The notes below the pieces were generated by a model. It was not told where the DNA came from. It ran no database searches and was given only the letters and a program-made list of their open reading frames with translations. The position numbers were made by a program, and so were the translations under genes. DNA of 64,000 nucleotides, taken from the NCBI RefSeq assembly GCF_907165205.1, contig NC_058189.1, positions 40,016,270-40,080,269 on the forward strand. The letters are read 5' to 3'. Position 1 is the stretch's first letter. Every line of letters starts with the position of its first letter. Below are positions 47,330 through 58,776 of this stretch, piece after piece. This DNA is from Coccinella septempunctata. Lineage: Eukaryota > Arthropoda > Insecta > Coleoptera > Coccinellidae.

Positions 47330-47925
47330 GTGTTATCAATATTGGTATAATAGATATATGTGTTAGAGTCACTGTACTGTACGTATGTATCCTCGTCATA
47401 CCAGAGGGTTGTCTTGGATTCCTAAATCTATAATGAATCTCTATTATAATTGAAGTTTCCCCAGAATAATGCTATTTTACAAATGGTTTATTATTGATCT
47501 TGATATTTTCAATCTTAGTTCAGGAACTTTGAAAAAAAGGTGACGACATAGCTGTTCAGAAATTACATGACTTGATTCCGAATAACATTAATTTTTGATC
47601 TTTTTTTTCGTCCTATATGAACTAATCTATTTTCTTTTTTGTTGGTGGTTGTTTTACTTGATTGTCTCTAGATTATTTTAATGATTTTCTCATACGGTGG
47701 GAAATTATTTCATAAATTGTAATAAGTAATAATTGTGAACCTCTGTTACTGGATAATCTGCTGACGTTCCTGTTGTAGAAAATGTCTTTGACGAAATGTT
47801 GCTGTCGAATGATTCGACAACTACTTGAAGGCTCTCTACGCCGGGTACACATAGTCAGAAACCGCAAAGAAATTATGTGATTTGTCCCGCATCGATAATA
47901 CCCATAGCACTATTGGATTTATCCG
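47330..47925. other. No recognisable gene
   Basis: AT-rich stretch. The target sequence of the RTE insertion continues from its left edge. Nothing else was recognised. Confidence 0.5.
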
Positions 47926-49143
47926 CACTAAGTTTACATCTATACTATTCACATACTATTCACATTTATTTCAGCAGTCGGTTGGCCATGAAATAATTTT
48001 TTCAAGTTTTTGTAACTAGAACGGAGTAAGGTTGGCACTCATGAAATGTCGTTAATGTCATAACGCCGTTGCCACAACTAATATCAATTTTTATTACGAA
48101 AATATTGAAAGTGATTGAGAAAAAGAGAAGACAGGGTTTCAGGAAGTGCTATTTAGAATTCAGGTCCGCTCATTCAAATAGTTACACTGATATTCTGAAA
48201 TCCACAATACGTCAGACGGTAGCGAACATATTCAATGTAAGAGAATATGAGAATATAATGTTTCATCTGAATCTAAACGACTTATATTTCAGCTGAATAT
48301 TTCCACAATCAGAAAGATTGTGAATAAAGAGGATGACAAAGAATTTTCTTTTATTGGGAGACCTAAAAAAGGTCTAAAAAATGCCTAAAAGGCATTTGAG
48401 AATTTTATGTTTGAGTGAATTGATACGAAAAGTTTACTACAGGATTTTCGATTAATGTCATCGTAAAATAAGTTCGCGAAAATTGATTTTTCTATTTTTC
48501 ATTTGACTTGTCCTATACATTGTAAATGTCCTACCAATAAATACTTTATTATTATTATTATATCAATGTATTAAGATGAAGAGCTACAAATACACGCCAG
48601 TTGTCATCTTGACTTGAAACTTCCATTTATTCCTTTTGCTTACATAGATGCAATATGATTTTTGTTGAATAATTTAACATTCTTGCAATTAATTGTTAAT
48701 TCCTTCGGGACATACCCATTTCCAACCACTGCATCATATGCATTTCATCTTCGGGTTAATATTTTTGAAATCTACAACTGATGTAAGTTATCCAATTTAA
48801 CCAAAGAAGATAACGAACATCAATTCTCCTCAAGCTAGTGCATATTATGATATTATACTGATTTCTTGTATTTTCGATGCAAATAACTGTATTTGGTATG
48901 TCTTCAATCAGTTTGTATATACTAAACAATTAAGTTCGTCACATATTTTCCAAAGAGATTCGACATTGTGATAAAATACGTAATAACAGAAACTCTTACG
49001 TACGTAACGGGCAACATAGCGTTGATTTAAAACCCAAAAATGTTTTGACAAGCGTCATATCCCCACATTTTCGTACTATACAGAGTGAAATGTGTCAAAT
49101 TTCCATGGCCAACCGAGTGCTAAAATAAAAGTGAATGGAGTAT
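47926..49143. mobile_element. Asymmetric copy of the foldback-core family
   Basis: The left part (47926-48422) follows the left arm of the 39216-40237 palindrome through GGTTGGCCATGAAATAAT, GCCGTTGCCACAACTAATAT, CGTCAGACGGTAGCGAACAT and GAATTTTATGTTTGAGTGAA. The right end (49106-49143) holds only the terminal GGCCAACCGAGTGCTAAAAT ... GTGAATGGAGTATA. The middle is unrelated and includes a LINE 3' tail at 48504-48563. It is either an internally rearranged copy or one that lost an arm. Confidence 0.75.
48504..48563 (+). other. Isolated LINE 3' tail
   Basis: GACTTGTCCTATACATTGTA and AATGTCC followed by an (ATT)n tail match the 3' UTR of the minus-strand CR1/Jockey-type LINE whose tail lies near 24430-24500 (read inverted there: GACTTGTCCTATACATTTCT). 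Only about 60 bp of the element are present here, an extreme 5' truncation. Confidence 0.7.
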
Positions 49144-50837
49144 AGGCATTTATGCGACACTAATTTTCACATTTGTTTCAAAGTTGATAGTAAGAACGCG
49201 AAACAATAACTGATCAAAAATTTTAAAAACGCTAATGACAAGAACTTGCGTGAAATTGAAAAAATTTTCAAACGAGGAGCAACAATATCATTAAGATAAA
49301 AAAGAGTTAACATTTGATTCGTCATGAAAGAACATTCGATGGACAATAATCGGCAACTTTTGAAAAGTTCAGAAAATTTCTGAACCGATCCAAACCGAAT
49401 TTTGCATTCCATGTAGTTGAATTGGGACTTGCTTGACTAGAGACGGTTTTTTCAAGACAACTTCCAACGCCAATAAGAATTAAGTTGACTGTCATTCCTC
49501 TATTGCAACTATGTTCGGTCATCACCACTGTTTGATTTGATACCAAGGAAATTGAAAAACTTCAAAAACAGTCTGTTTCACCTAAACATCTCCTCCAACA
49601 TAAAGACTAATTAGAGTTAACATATAGGAAATAGGAACGACCGGCATACATATGAGTTGTCCGAGCTTGGCAACCCAAATGTCGGTATGTAATTCTTATT
49701 TTCCTGAGTTATTGTATGTTACGTGAAAGTTCTGGCCAATGATTCATGGAGTCGACGACAAAAACATGTTGCGTCGACAGAAATATGGGAGCAAACCAGG
49801 ACTGTTTCAGAAAGGTTTGTGACTTTTATAACAATATATAAATGTTTCAACGAGCGCCAGCAATCTTTCCCTTCTTTTTGATTAAAGCCGTTCTCAACGA
49901 CCATAGAGGCGTTCGCGTAATTTATTACCACGTTGAACACACGGCCGCTAAGGTTGATGCCATTTAGTGTTGGATAGTTAGCATAGCCGAATGGTTCAGT
50001 TGTGCAGATTATCTATTTTAAAGGGAAATATGGAGAGTTCGTATTGGACTAGAGAAATTTTGTTTCCTATTATTTTGTTACTATCGTCTGAACGCATAAT
50101 CGAACTTTGGAAAAAACGGCTCATCTTAAATTAATTATTAATTATATCTTTAAATAGAGGGTGATTCATCGCGATGGAATATTAGTGGTTTATGGAAAAC
50201 CAATCACATTCCTATGCTAAAAATGTGCATTTTGCTGGTTTGCGATAATAAAATTCCTAAATTATTTTCAGTTCTCTGCAACTTCCGGTTATGTCGGAAA
50301 CAGCATAAAACTTTTTTTTTCAAATGGCACACCCAGTGTATTTTTGCATCATTAGATTGCTGATTTACTAGAAATTTCAACCTTGGGTAAAAACTCAACG
50401 GTATATGAGTTATTGAGTTTGTTTTGAAAATAATGGTGAGAACGGCAGGTCACACCGCATACGTCTCTGAATATTTTTGCTGAAGAGCTTATTTCCATAA
50501 AAATCTTTACCATTTTCTATTCTTCTATTATGTAGTGTTATATTACAAAGGGGTTTAATGGCCACATAATGTTTTAAAAATATTTTACTAAATTCTGACT
50601 CGAACGTCTCTGAGCACTTCTTGGATATGCCGTAGGTACTTCAATTTCCCTAAGCACAGGCTTGAAGCACAGAAGTTGATATAACATCGAGACGCTTGTA
50701 AAAAAGAGTTACTTACTCGAAAACACATGCCACAAAGATTAAGAATGAGCAATTGCCATTTTTCTGAAAGTGTGAGGGTTTGTTCAAGAAAAAACGACCA
50801 TTATCTTCAAGAAGTCGATTCTTTTTGAGGAGGACAA
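49144..50837. other. No recognisable gene
   Basis: AT-rich sequence with short open frames of no recognised family. CAGGGTG-type boxes near 49080 and 50158 hint at eroded MITEs, but no pairable ends were found. Confidence 0.5.
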
Positions 50838-51325
50838 TTCCTTGTTTTGTAACCTCAATATAGCATTCAAAGCACAAATAAAGAACAGTTTTATAGCAAC
50901 TATGCTCTTTGTCTGCCTCAAACAAGGAACACATATCGTTTCTGAAGAGAGCATAAATTTTCAAATATGGATTATGCAAATATTTGTTCCATACGAGTTC
51001 TTTATGTAATACAATAATGTGATTATATATTATTCTTGAGAACGCTCCAACAAAAACAAATTATGGAAATTCATATAAACTTTTTTTGCTATCCCAGGTG
51101 ACCACATCACAGAGCAGCTATATAGCAGAAATATATGCAGAGTTCCTTGTTTTGTAACCTAAATATAGCACTCAGGGCCCAAATATAAAACAGTTATATA
51201 GGATCTTTGGTCCTATGTCCGCTTCAAACAAGGAATACATCTCCTTTCTGAAGAGAGCATAAATAGTTCAACTATAGATCATACAAATATATGTTCCAAA
51301 TGAGATCTTTAAATATGTAAAACAT
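50838..51325. repeat. Diverged direct repeat, two units ~304 bp apart
   Basis: TTCCTTGTTTTGTAACCT starts both units (about 50838 and 51142). Each continues with AATATAGCA, CAAACAAGGAA, TCTGAAGAGAGCATAAAT and an ATTTGTTCC/ATATGTTCC block. The unit length is about 185 bp with ~120 bp of non-repeated spacer. This could be a tandem duplication or a pair of related element ends. The I-like LINE starts 50 bp downstream. Confidence 0.75.
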
Positions 51326-51546
51326 TAATGTGATATAAAAGAAAATTGTCCTTGACAAACAAATCAAATTAATATGATCAACAGTCAACGGCGAACCGTG
51401 GTATTGCGAACACGTGTGACCTAAGTTGATACGATAAACATTGTTTTCATCTGGAGATAAGATTCGAAACAGGTGAAATAAACAAATATTATGCTAATTA
51501 TTCATCATCATAGTGATATTACTACGTAAAAAGTAATTTTCTCGAA

Positions 51547-52809
51547 ATGAATAACTCAAACCCACCTCCCCAACAAATGTCTTATTCAACTGCTACTCAG
51601 ACACAAACACCAACTTCTTTTCCGAAGAAGGATCAAGGAATCATAAAGAATTCAAATGAGAACTTGAGAAACAATGACTATGTTAAATCAATCGCAACTT
51701 TAATTGGAGCAAAAAATATAAAATACATTTCCCGTCTCTCAAATGGAAGAATTTGTGTATTTCTAGATAGTAAACAAAGAGTTGAACAATTGGTGGAAAA
51801 TCACCCCTCGATCTTAATAAACCAAATACAAGTAAACATTCGCAAACTGGTAACTCCTGCGAAAAGAGTGGTAATTTCAAATGCTTGTCCGTCTATACCA
51901 CACGAACTAATCGAAGAACACTTAAGAACCTTAGGACTAAAACCCGTTTCACGAATGAGTTTTCTTAGAGCAGGAATAGACGGTGAAGAATTCGCTCATG
52001 TTCTCAGTTTCAAGAGACAAATCTACATCAATCCACCTGAGGAGGATAATATGGAACTTCCGAATACTTTCCTACTCACGTACGAGGGGACAACATATAT
52101 ATTGTTCCTCTCGTCAGATGGCTATACCTGTTTCAACTGTAAACAAACAGGACACATCGCACAGAATTGCCCAAATAACACTACTGAAGATGCAAATAAG
52201 AATAAAGAACCAGCATGCCCCCCATTGGAAATAAAAAATAAATCTAATAATGATAATAATTTCAACAAAACTGACAACCCATTGAAACGACGAGCCTCTA
52301 CAAGTCAGCCTTCATCACCAACTGAATGCCATAATCAAGTTTCTGGTAATGAACATCACACAGAACCCTTTGACAATACTACCTTCATCGCACCAACCAA
52401 GCTAGCTCCAAATCATAACAAAAACAAAAAACATAGAATCACAGAACAATCATTCACCGATAAAAATATGGATAATGTCAAAAAACTAATAGAAGGAGAC
52501 CCTTCCCAATTTCCATTCTCTTTTGAAAAAATTAATACTTTTCTTAATGATAGTTGTAACTCTAAGGACCCAATAACTGAAGCTAAAAAAATTACTACTG
52601 ATTTCAACATCCTCATACATACCCTGGAAGAAATTTATCCTCACTTACCTAGTAAAACTGCTAAATCTAAATGCACTAAAGTTGTAAAAAAATTGAAAGA
52701 ACAACTTGATGACGAAGAAAATGAAACCAGTAGCAATTCGAGCGAATGCTCACAGGAACTCATTGTTACAGAAAGTGGCCAAAATTTTAATTCACAATCT
52801 TCACAGTAA
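51547..52809 (+). CDS. I-like LINE ORF1, RNA-binding gag-like protein
   Basis: An intact 420-residue frame opens with MNNSNPPPQQMSYSTATQTQ. Residues ~48-185 look like one or two RRM-like folds (IKYISRLSNGRICVFLDSKQ, VVISNACPSIPHELIEEHLR). A single CCHC knuckle, CFNCKQTGHIAQNC, lies at residues ~195-208, followed by an Asn/Lys-rich, probably disordered tail ending in acidic and serine-rich sequence. The product should coat the element RNA in the cytoplasm and accompany the ORF2 enzyme to the nucleus. The start is the first ATG after a 169-bp leader. The stop codon TAA overlaps the first ATA codon of the ORF2 frame. Confidence 0.88.
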   Translation: MNNSNPPPQQMSYSTATQTQTPTSFPKKDQGIIKNSNENLRNNDYVKSIATLIGAKNIKYISRLSNGRICVFLDSKQRVEQLVENHPSILINQIQVNIRKLVTPAKRVVISNACPSIPHELIEEHLRTLGLKPVSRMSFLRAGIDGEEFAHVLSFKRQIYINPPEEDNMELPNTFLLTYEGTTYILFLSSDGYTCFNCKQTGHIAQNCPNNTTEDANKNKEPACPPLEIKNKSNNDNNFNKTDNPLKRRASTSQPSSPTECHNQVSGNEHHTEPFDNTTFIAPTKLAPNHNKNKKHRITEQSFTDKNMDNVKKLIEGDPSQFPFSFEKINTFLNDSCNSKDPITEAKKITTDFNILIHTLEEIYPHLPSKTAKSKCTKVVKKLKEQLDDEENETSSNSSECSQELIVTESGQNFNSQSSQ

Positions 52810-55800
52810 TACAGTGGAATTGTCGCGGTTTTTACCAGCGACTCGAAAACCTTCAAAGATTATTAACTGAACATGTCACTGATGTTTTATGTTTACAAGA
52901 AACTTTTCTGAAAGATGATAATCAGCCTCACTTGAAGAATTATAATGTATACAATCTAAATCGACAAAATGCAGGCAAAGCCAGCGGAGGAGTAGCTACA
53001 TTCGTCCATAAAAAATATCACAGTGAACAGATTCGACTTACAACGAACCTTGAAGTGATTGCAGTAACAATACAAGGACAAATAAAGGTCACCATATGTA
53101 ACATATATATTCCCCCAAAATTTGACGTCTCGGAACAAGAAATATTAAACGTTGTGAACCAATTACCGAAACCTTCGATAATATTAGGAGACTTTAATGC
53201 ACACAATCCATTATGGGGCTCTGTAAGCACAAATAAAAAAGGCAATATTATTGAAAATATACTTTCAAATACCGACATGATCCTTTTGAATACAGGAGAA
53301 GCAACCCACTTTATTGAAGCTACCGGAGAGTTCTCAAGCTTAGACTTAACTATGGCAGATCCAAATATCGCCCCACTACTCGATTGGAACGTACTAGAAA
53401 CACTATACGACAGCAATCATTTTCCAATCAAGACAACTTACTCAATGAATGATCTTACTTCAAGTCCCAGGGAAATCTGGAATATCGAAAAGGCAGAATG
53501 GGCCCAATTCACAAACTACATAAAAGAAAAAATGATCAATTTTTCCATGAAGGAATCGATAGATGAAGTTGTTACTGATTTTTCTAATATAATCATAGAC
53601 GCGGCTGTACAATTTGTCGGTAAAAAGCATATCCATGAGAATACTAAACTAACACCCTGGTGGAACTCAGATTGTAAGGAAGCTATAAAAAGGTCTAAGA
53701 AAGCATTTTACAAATTACGAAAAGAAAATACAACTAACAATCTGATTGAATTCAAAAAACAGCGAGCCCATACTAGATTAGTGTTGAAAACTAGCAAAAA
53801 GAAAGCATGGATCGAATATGTCAAAACCTTAACCAATTCAACTAGGACAAGTGAAGTTTGGAACAAAATAAAAAACATCAAAGGTAAAAGAACCTTTCAT
53901 CAAGTACACTCCCTCAAAAACCCTGATGGGAGCTTAATTACTGATAAAAAAGATATTGCCAACTGTCTAGCCAGCCACTTTCGAAGTCAGTCATCGAACT
54001 CCAGTTACAGTCCTGACTTCCTTAAATACAAGGAGCAGAAAGAAAAAGAAGATGAGATTGACACCCCTTATACGATGAATAGCCCAATCAGTCTACCTAT
54101 AACGAAGCAAGAACTACAAGATGCCATCAAATCTAGCAATAACAGTTCACCAGGTCCAGATAACATTCCCACCATTTTTATAAAGAACTTGCCAGATTCT
54201 GCATTAGATATTCTTCTCCAAATCTATAATAAAATATGGATTAACAGCACTTTTCCCAGTACATGGCGAAACGCTACTGTCGTACCAATTCATAAAAGTG
54301 GCACAAATGCGCAAAACCCAAAGAATTATAGACCAATATCATTAACATGTAATATGAGCAAAATCCTTGAAAAAATCATAAACCAGAGACTTTGGTGGTA
54401 CTTAAACAATAAGAGCCTGATTAGAAATGAACAAAGTGGTTTCCGTAAATATAGATCCACCTACGACAATCTAGTTCAGCTCCACACAGAAATACTGGAT
54501 GCCTTTGCAAACAACCAAGAAATTACGGCTGTCTTCCTCGACATACAGAAAGCATTTGATTTAACCTGCCGATTCAAGATACTGAAAACTCTGAGATCAT
54601 GGAACATTAATGGTAGAATGTACCGATATATCAAGAACTTCCTCACACAAAGAGAATTTCAGGTAAGAGTGGGAAATGAGCTCTCCGAAATCCACACACT
54701 TGAGAACGGGGTCCCACAGGGATGTGTAATCAGCACAACATGATTCATAATAGCCATGAATGATATAATGGACATAATCAAAACACCAGTCAAAATATCA
54801 ATCTACGCTGACGATCTCCTGATATACTGCAGAGGCCACAAGGGACAAACTGTAATAAAACTTCTACAGGATGCCATCAACAATCTTGAAAATTGGGGAA
54901 AAACTACTGGTTTCACCTTCTCAACATCCAAAACGAAAATGATGTCATTCACGAAAAAAACTCCAAGAATCCATCACTTGGAGCTATACGGTAACCCCAT
55001 CGAAAATGTTACGAACCACTGCTTTCTAGGAATGATATTCGACTCCAAATTGACGTGGAAAGCACATATTGAGAGGTTGAAAACAGATTGTCTTAAACGA
55101 TTGAACATCATGAAGGCATTAGCAAACAGTCAATGGGGAGCTGACGAGCAAACACTTCTTACAATATACCGTACTCTTATTAGATCTAAACTGGATTATG
55201 GATGTATCATATACGCTTCAGCCAGCAGAACCACGCTCGAAAAACTCAATTCCATACAGAACACTGCATTAAGATTGGCGACTGGTGCCCTGAGAGCAAG
55301 TCCCTCATTGAGTCTGCATCGAGAAACAGGTGAACTGCCGTTACATCTTAGAAGACAATCCCTGCAACTTACTTACGCAGCGAGAATAACTGCAGATACA
55401 ACCAACCCAGTAAGAATTTCACTCTGCCAGAAAAGATATAGTGAGACATACAATCGATATCCCAAACTTAAAACTCCCCTATACTATAGAATACACCAAC
55501 AAATAACTCAAAATCAAATATTACAAGTTATGACCCATAAAACAACCTCTGAAGCCCCCTGGAACATACCCTCTCTCATCTGTGATGATTCCTTGGCCAA
55601 ACAAACAAAATCAGACATGTCCCCTCAAATAGTACAAAAAATGTTTCTTGAAAAGTTGAACTCCATTATACATGACTGTACTTTTTACACTGATGCCTCT
55701 AAAACAGAAGATAGTGTTGGTTGTGCATTTACTACTCTCGAACACACAAAGAAATTCAAACTCCCAATAACCAGTAGCATATTTACCGGAGAATTATATG

Positions 55801-56474
55801 CAATTCATCAAGCAATGAAACATATTGAGGAGAACGCATACATTAACAACGTTATCTGCACTGATTCCCTTTCATCACTTCAGTCAATAAAATCACGTAC
55901 TATATCCAATCCATTAGTCAGAAAAATTTTAGACACCAACACAACAATTTCTCAGCAAGGTAAAAAAGCTGTCATATTATGGATCCCATCACATATGGGA
56001 ATACCTGGTAACGAAAAAGCTGATCGAGAGGCAAACGATGCCAGATATTCAGGGACATGTGTAAACGACATAACTAATTATGACCTCAAAAGCTTCTGTA
56101 GGAGAACCGTCATAGGTGAGTGGAACGTAAAATGGAATCAAACACCTTCCAAGCTGAGACTGATAGATCCAACCATCCAAAACCACACCTCGAATTGTAT
56201 CACTAACAGGAGAGATCTAATTATACTACGGAGGCTACGAATCGGGCACACCTTGACTACACATGCATACATGTTTAATAGAGAGGACGCTCCTGTATGC
56301 TCCCATTGTGGTGTCCATCTCACAGTTCTGCATATTTTGGTCCAGTTTCCAGGTTTAAACACCGAAAGAAAAGCCCACAATGTTCCCCAGAAGATAGAAG
56401 AGGCCCTCAACATTAACAACCCACAGGTGGCAAATACCCTCAACTTTATCAAGGATACCAACATTAGAGTATAA
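52809..56474 (+). pseudogene. I-like LINE ORF2 (endonuclease-RT-RNase H), one stop
   Basis: The frame of 1,221 residues is broken only by TGA at 54741 (residue ~645), where related enzymes usually have leucine (PQGCVISTT-stop-FIIAMNDI). Endonuclease: IQWNCRGFYQRL, LQETFL, GDFNAHNPLWGS (~127), SLDLTMADP (~177) and SNHFPI (~202). RT: NYRPISLTCNMSKIL (~505), AVFLDIQKAFD (~575), GVPQGC (~634) and YADD (~666). RNase H: FYTDAS (~960), GELYAIHQAM, CTDSLSSLQS and SHMGIPGNEKADREAN (~1062). The C-terminal zinc motif CSHCGV...H has its last cysteine position occupied by phenylalanine. There is no ATG at the frame start: ATA overlaps the ORF1 stop in TAATA. Confidence 0.9.
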
Positions 56475-57159
56475 TTGGTTTATTTTATACCTGAATGTAA
56501 TAGTGTAATCGATTAATGTAACAGGCGCTAATGGCCTAGTTGTCGAAGCGCATATTCTAATAAAAAAAAAAAAAAAATTAATATGAAATATTGCTATAAC
56601 ATTGGTCTAGAAATTTTTGTTTTTTCAAGTGGTGTGTTTTCAACAATCACTGTCGAAAAGATAATTCGAAAACATCTCACAGCAGTTCGGTAAACTATGA
56701 AAACGAATGGAATGGTCTCTTGTTCAAAATATACCTACAAAAGATTAGTGCACTGTTGTAGTAGCACTGGAAAGAATATACCCATCATGTTCATACCTGT
56801 TCTCCAAAAAAAATTTGAAAATCCAAAAGATATTATTTATTCATTTATTTCTACAAATTACGTGCAGCATGTGAAGAAACAACCTATCTCATCTCAATTC
56901 CAAAATTAATATTTATATGCTGGATATATAATAGAATCAAATCCTATTATGTCTCATAGGACTACTATGAAAACACGAGATATGAATTATTCACCTACAG
57001 TTATACATCCATAGCATTTCCTTTTCAATGTGAACAATTTCACTGAAGAATCCCTGCGACACACAAATAACTAATTAAACGTTCAATATCTGCTCTTCAC
57101 TTTCCGTAATCCACTATTCAAAGGAAAAAAATGACTCAAAAAAACAAATGATAATAAAT

Positions 57160-57490
57160 TTAATAAAAATCCACTAACAAAAACAACAGCGTAACTTCCC
57201 AATAAACATTGATACATCTCAATAATATATAATAGCTGAAACATTCAACTTGGTACATGAAACAATATGTATTACTTAAATTGTCTATGTCACTTCTGAA
57301 GTTAACAGAATTATCAAACTTTTTGATACAAACCATCTCAGATATCATCCTCTTTCTATAGTCTCTTTCTCTATCTAAAATGCAAACATTTTCCAACTCA
57401 AAATCTAAATTATGGCCTGTGGCAAGATGGTGTTCTACCAAGGCAGTTTTATTGTTAGATAGGTTCCTTTATGATTGGACAATCTAGCTT
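57160..57490 (-). pseudogene. PLE GIY-YIG endonuclease C-terminus
   Basis: The reverse translation gives RLSNHK near 57485, then after a frame change NNKTALVEHHLATGHNLDFE, LENVCILDRERDYRKRMISE and MVCIKKFDNSVNFRSDIDNL with SNTY. The HxxxTGHxxDFExxxILDRERxYxKRxxSEMxxIK string is the hallmark of the PLE endonuclease C-terminus, including the catalytic glutamate region. The GIY-YIG box itself is missing. The element reads to the left, so the repeat at 56944 lies in its 3' flank. Confidence 0.85.
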
Positions 57491-57502
57491 TTAGGTGTTG
57501 TT

Positions 57503-57781
57503 TTGTGGTGCCTATTCATCCATGAAATTCTTAACCAGTTGACTCCAACTTTTTCATACAATATTAGAAATTCAGCAGAACTGAAACTGAAAGACATATC
57601 AGTACCACAGGACTATTGTCTTGTCTCGTTTGATGTGGAAAGTTTGTTTACGAACATAAAACAGCCTCTTGTTGAGCAGCTTATCTTGGATAACTGGGAT
57701 AATATACAGCCTTTTACTCAGTTGGACCTCCATAACTTTTCATGGTCGAGTACTGTTGTTCCCTCGAAATGGAACTTGTGA
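57503..57781 (+). pseudogene. PLE reverse transcriptase fragment
   Basis: FIHEILNQLTPTFSYNIRNS, then AELKLKDISVPQDYCLVSFD with VESLFTNI, gives the PLE RT palm segment; SFDVESLFTNI is a family signature. The GTPMG and YVDD-type motifs are absent. It begins within about 13 bp of the end of the oppositely oriented endonuclease piece, so the two belong to different insertions or to a rearranged one. Confidence 0.8.
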
Positions 57782-58138
57782 CCTTACTTGTGTGTATGTG
57801 AAGTGAGAGCAGTTTTATCCCTATGTGTGATTTTGTTGATACCTTTAAGAAAATGATTAAAAGAGTGTTCCTTTCCTACCAACTTCGATGATTTTATTTC
57901 GAAAATTATGCCCTATGATTCTAATATCTAAGCTAGATTATTCTCTTTCCTCACACATTATTGACTTGTTTGAAAAAAAAAAAGAATTTTGAGAAAATTT
58001 CCACTGGAGTTAAAAGTCGCTTTCAATGAAACCTTGTGTGTTGTTTTTATTCTTGACTCAACTTCTTTAAGATCATTTATGTAAGTGTATCAAAGCTTTG
58101 TTTCATGTCTGTTAATGTCTTTTTTCTTATTTGTAGCC

Positions 58139-58176
58139 TTGAAAAAGGTCCGATTGGCGACCGAAACGTCGGTGTA
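58139..58176 (+). other. Hammerhead-like GAAACGTC motif of a PLE
   Basis: CTTGAAAAAGGTCCGATTGG, then CGACCGAAACGTCGG. GGTC (58147-58150) and GACC (58159-58162) can form stem II, followed by GAAAC and GTC. The first core box would be CTGATGA but reads CTTGAAAA. Hammerhead motifs are known in PLE termini. This copy has probably lost activity. It lies downstream of PLE RT sequence on the same strand. Confidence 0.45.
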
Positions 58177-58358
58177 ATGATTAAATAGGGGGTGGCGAAA
58201 TAGATAATCCAAATACCTGATAATAGTTTTATTGATAGTCTATTATGTTCCATAGGACTCCAATAAAAACACAGGGAAAAATCCCTGTGACACACAAATA
58301 AGTAATCAATTAAACGTTCCACATCTGCACTTCACTTTCAGTAATCCACTATTCAACT

Positions 58359-58776
58359 GAGAAAATGTCTGTGTAACTGAAAAAATAAATTGATAATAAA
58401 TATTAATCACAACGACGGTGTTAATAGCATTTCTCAGAATCCTCAGTATTTGTTTACGTCTTTGATCGGCGGCAGTCAAAACGCTAATGGAGTCATACTC
58501 TGTCCATAATCTTAAAATGACACATGGCAAATATAGAACAAAGTTACAAATATGTTACGTAGATATCATGGGAACATGACATTCAGATAATGTGGATATA
58601 ATTTGGATACAGAACTAATACATCCAAAATATCTTAGCAGAAAAATAATACATAACAAAGTTCCCTATTAGATCTCCCAAGAAGACCTAACAGATATGTT
58701 ACTGGTCACTTGGGTGTCAGTCAGCTCAAATCTCGATATTTCTCAGTATTTTAGAACCGTAATCAATTAATTTTTG
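58359..58776. other. No recognisable gene
   Basis: AT-rich. The open frame at 58306-58530 (minus) overlaps the LTR-like repeat and matches nothing I know. Confidence 0.5.

Larger units (their letters stand above)
51378..56574 (+). mobile_element. Full-length I-like LINE, 12-bp target duplication
   Basis: AAATTAATATGA at 51366-51377 recurs immediately after the poly-A at 56575-56586, defining a 5.2-kb insertion with both ends. The order is 5' UTR (51378-51546), ORF1, ORF2, a ~90-bp 3' UTR with a GCGCT...AGCGC hairpin (56525-56551), then poly-A. With only one obvious lesion in ORF2 it is the youngest and most complete element in the window. The RNase H domain and ORF1 type suggest the I group of LINEs. 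Confidence 0.93.
56944..58358. repeat. Direct repeats bracketing PLE fragments (LTR-like)
   Basis: CTATTATGTCTCATAGGAC at 56944 and CTATTATGTTCCATAGGACT at 58240 begin two related segments. They also share ATCCCTGCGACACACAAATA (GTGACACACAAATA in the second), AATTAAACGTTC, TCTGC-CTTCACTTTC and GTAATCCACTATTCAA. The first has an extra ~60 bp. Same orientation and position around PLE coding pieces suggest the pseudo-LTRs typical of Penelope-like elements. Confidence 0.65.

Noticed and set aside
52932..52934. ATG at 52932 as the start of I-like ORF2
   Set aside because: The conserved endonuclease start (QWNCRG, LQET) lies upstream in the same frame from 52809, so beginning at 52932 would remove catalytic sequence.
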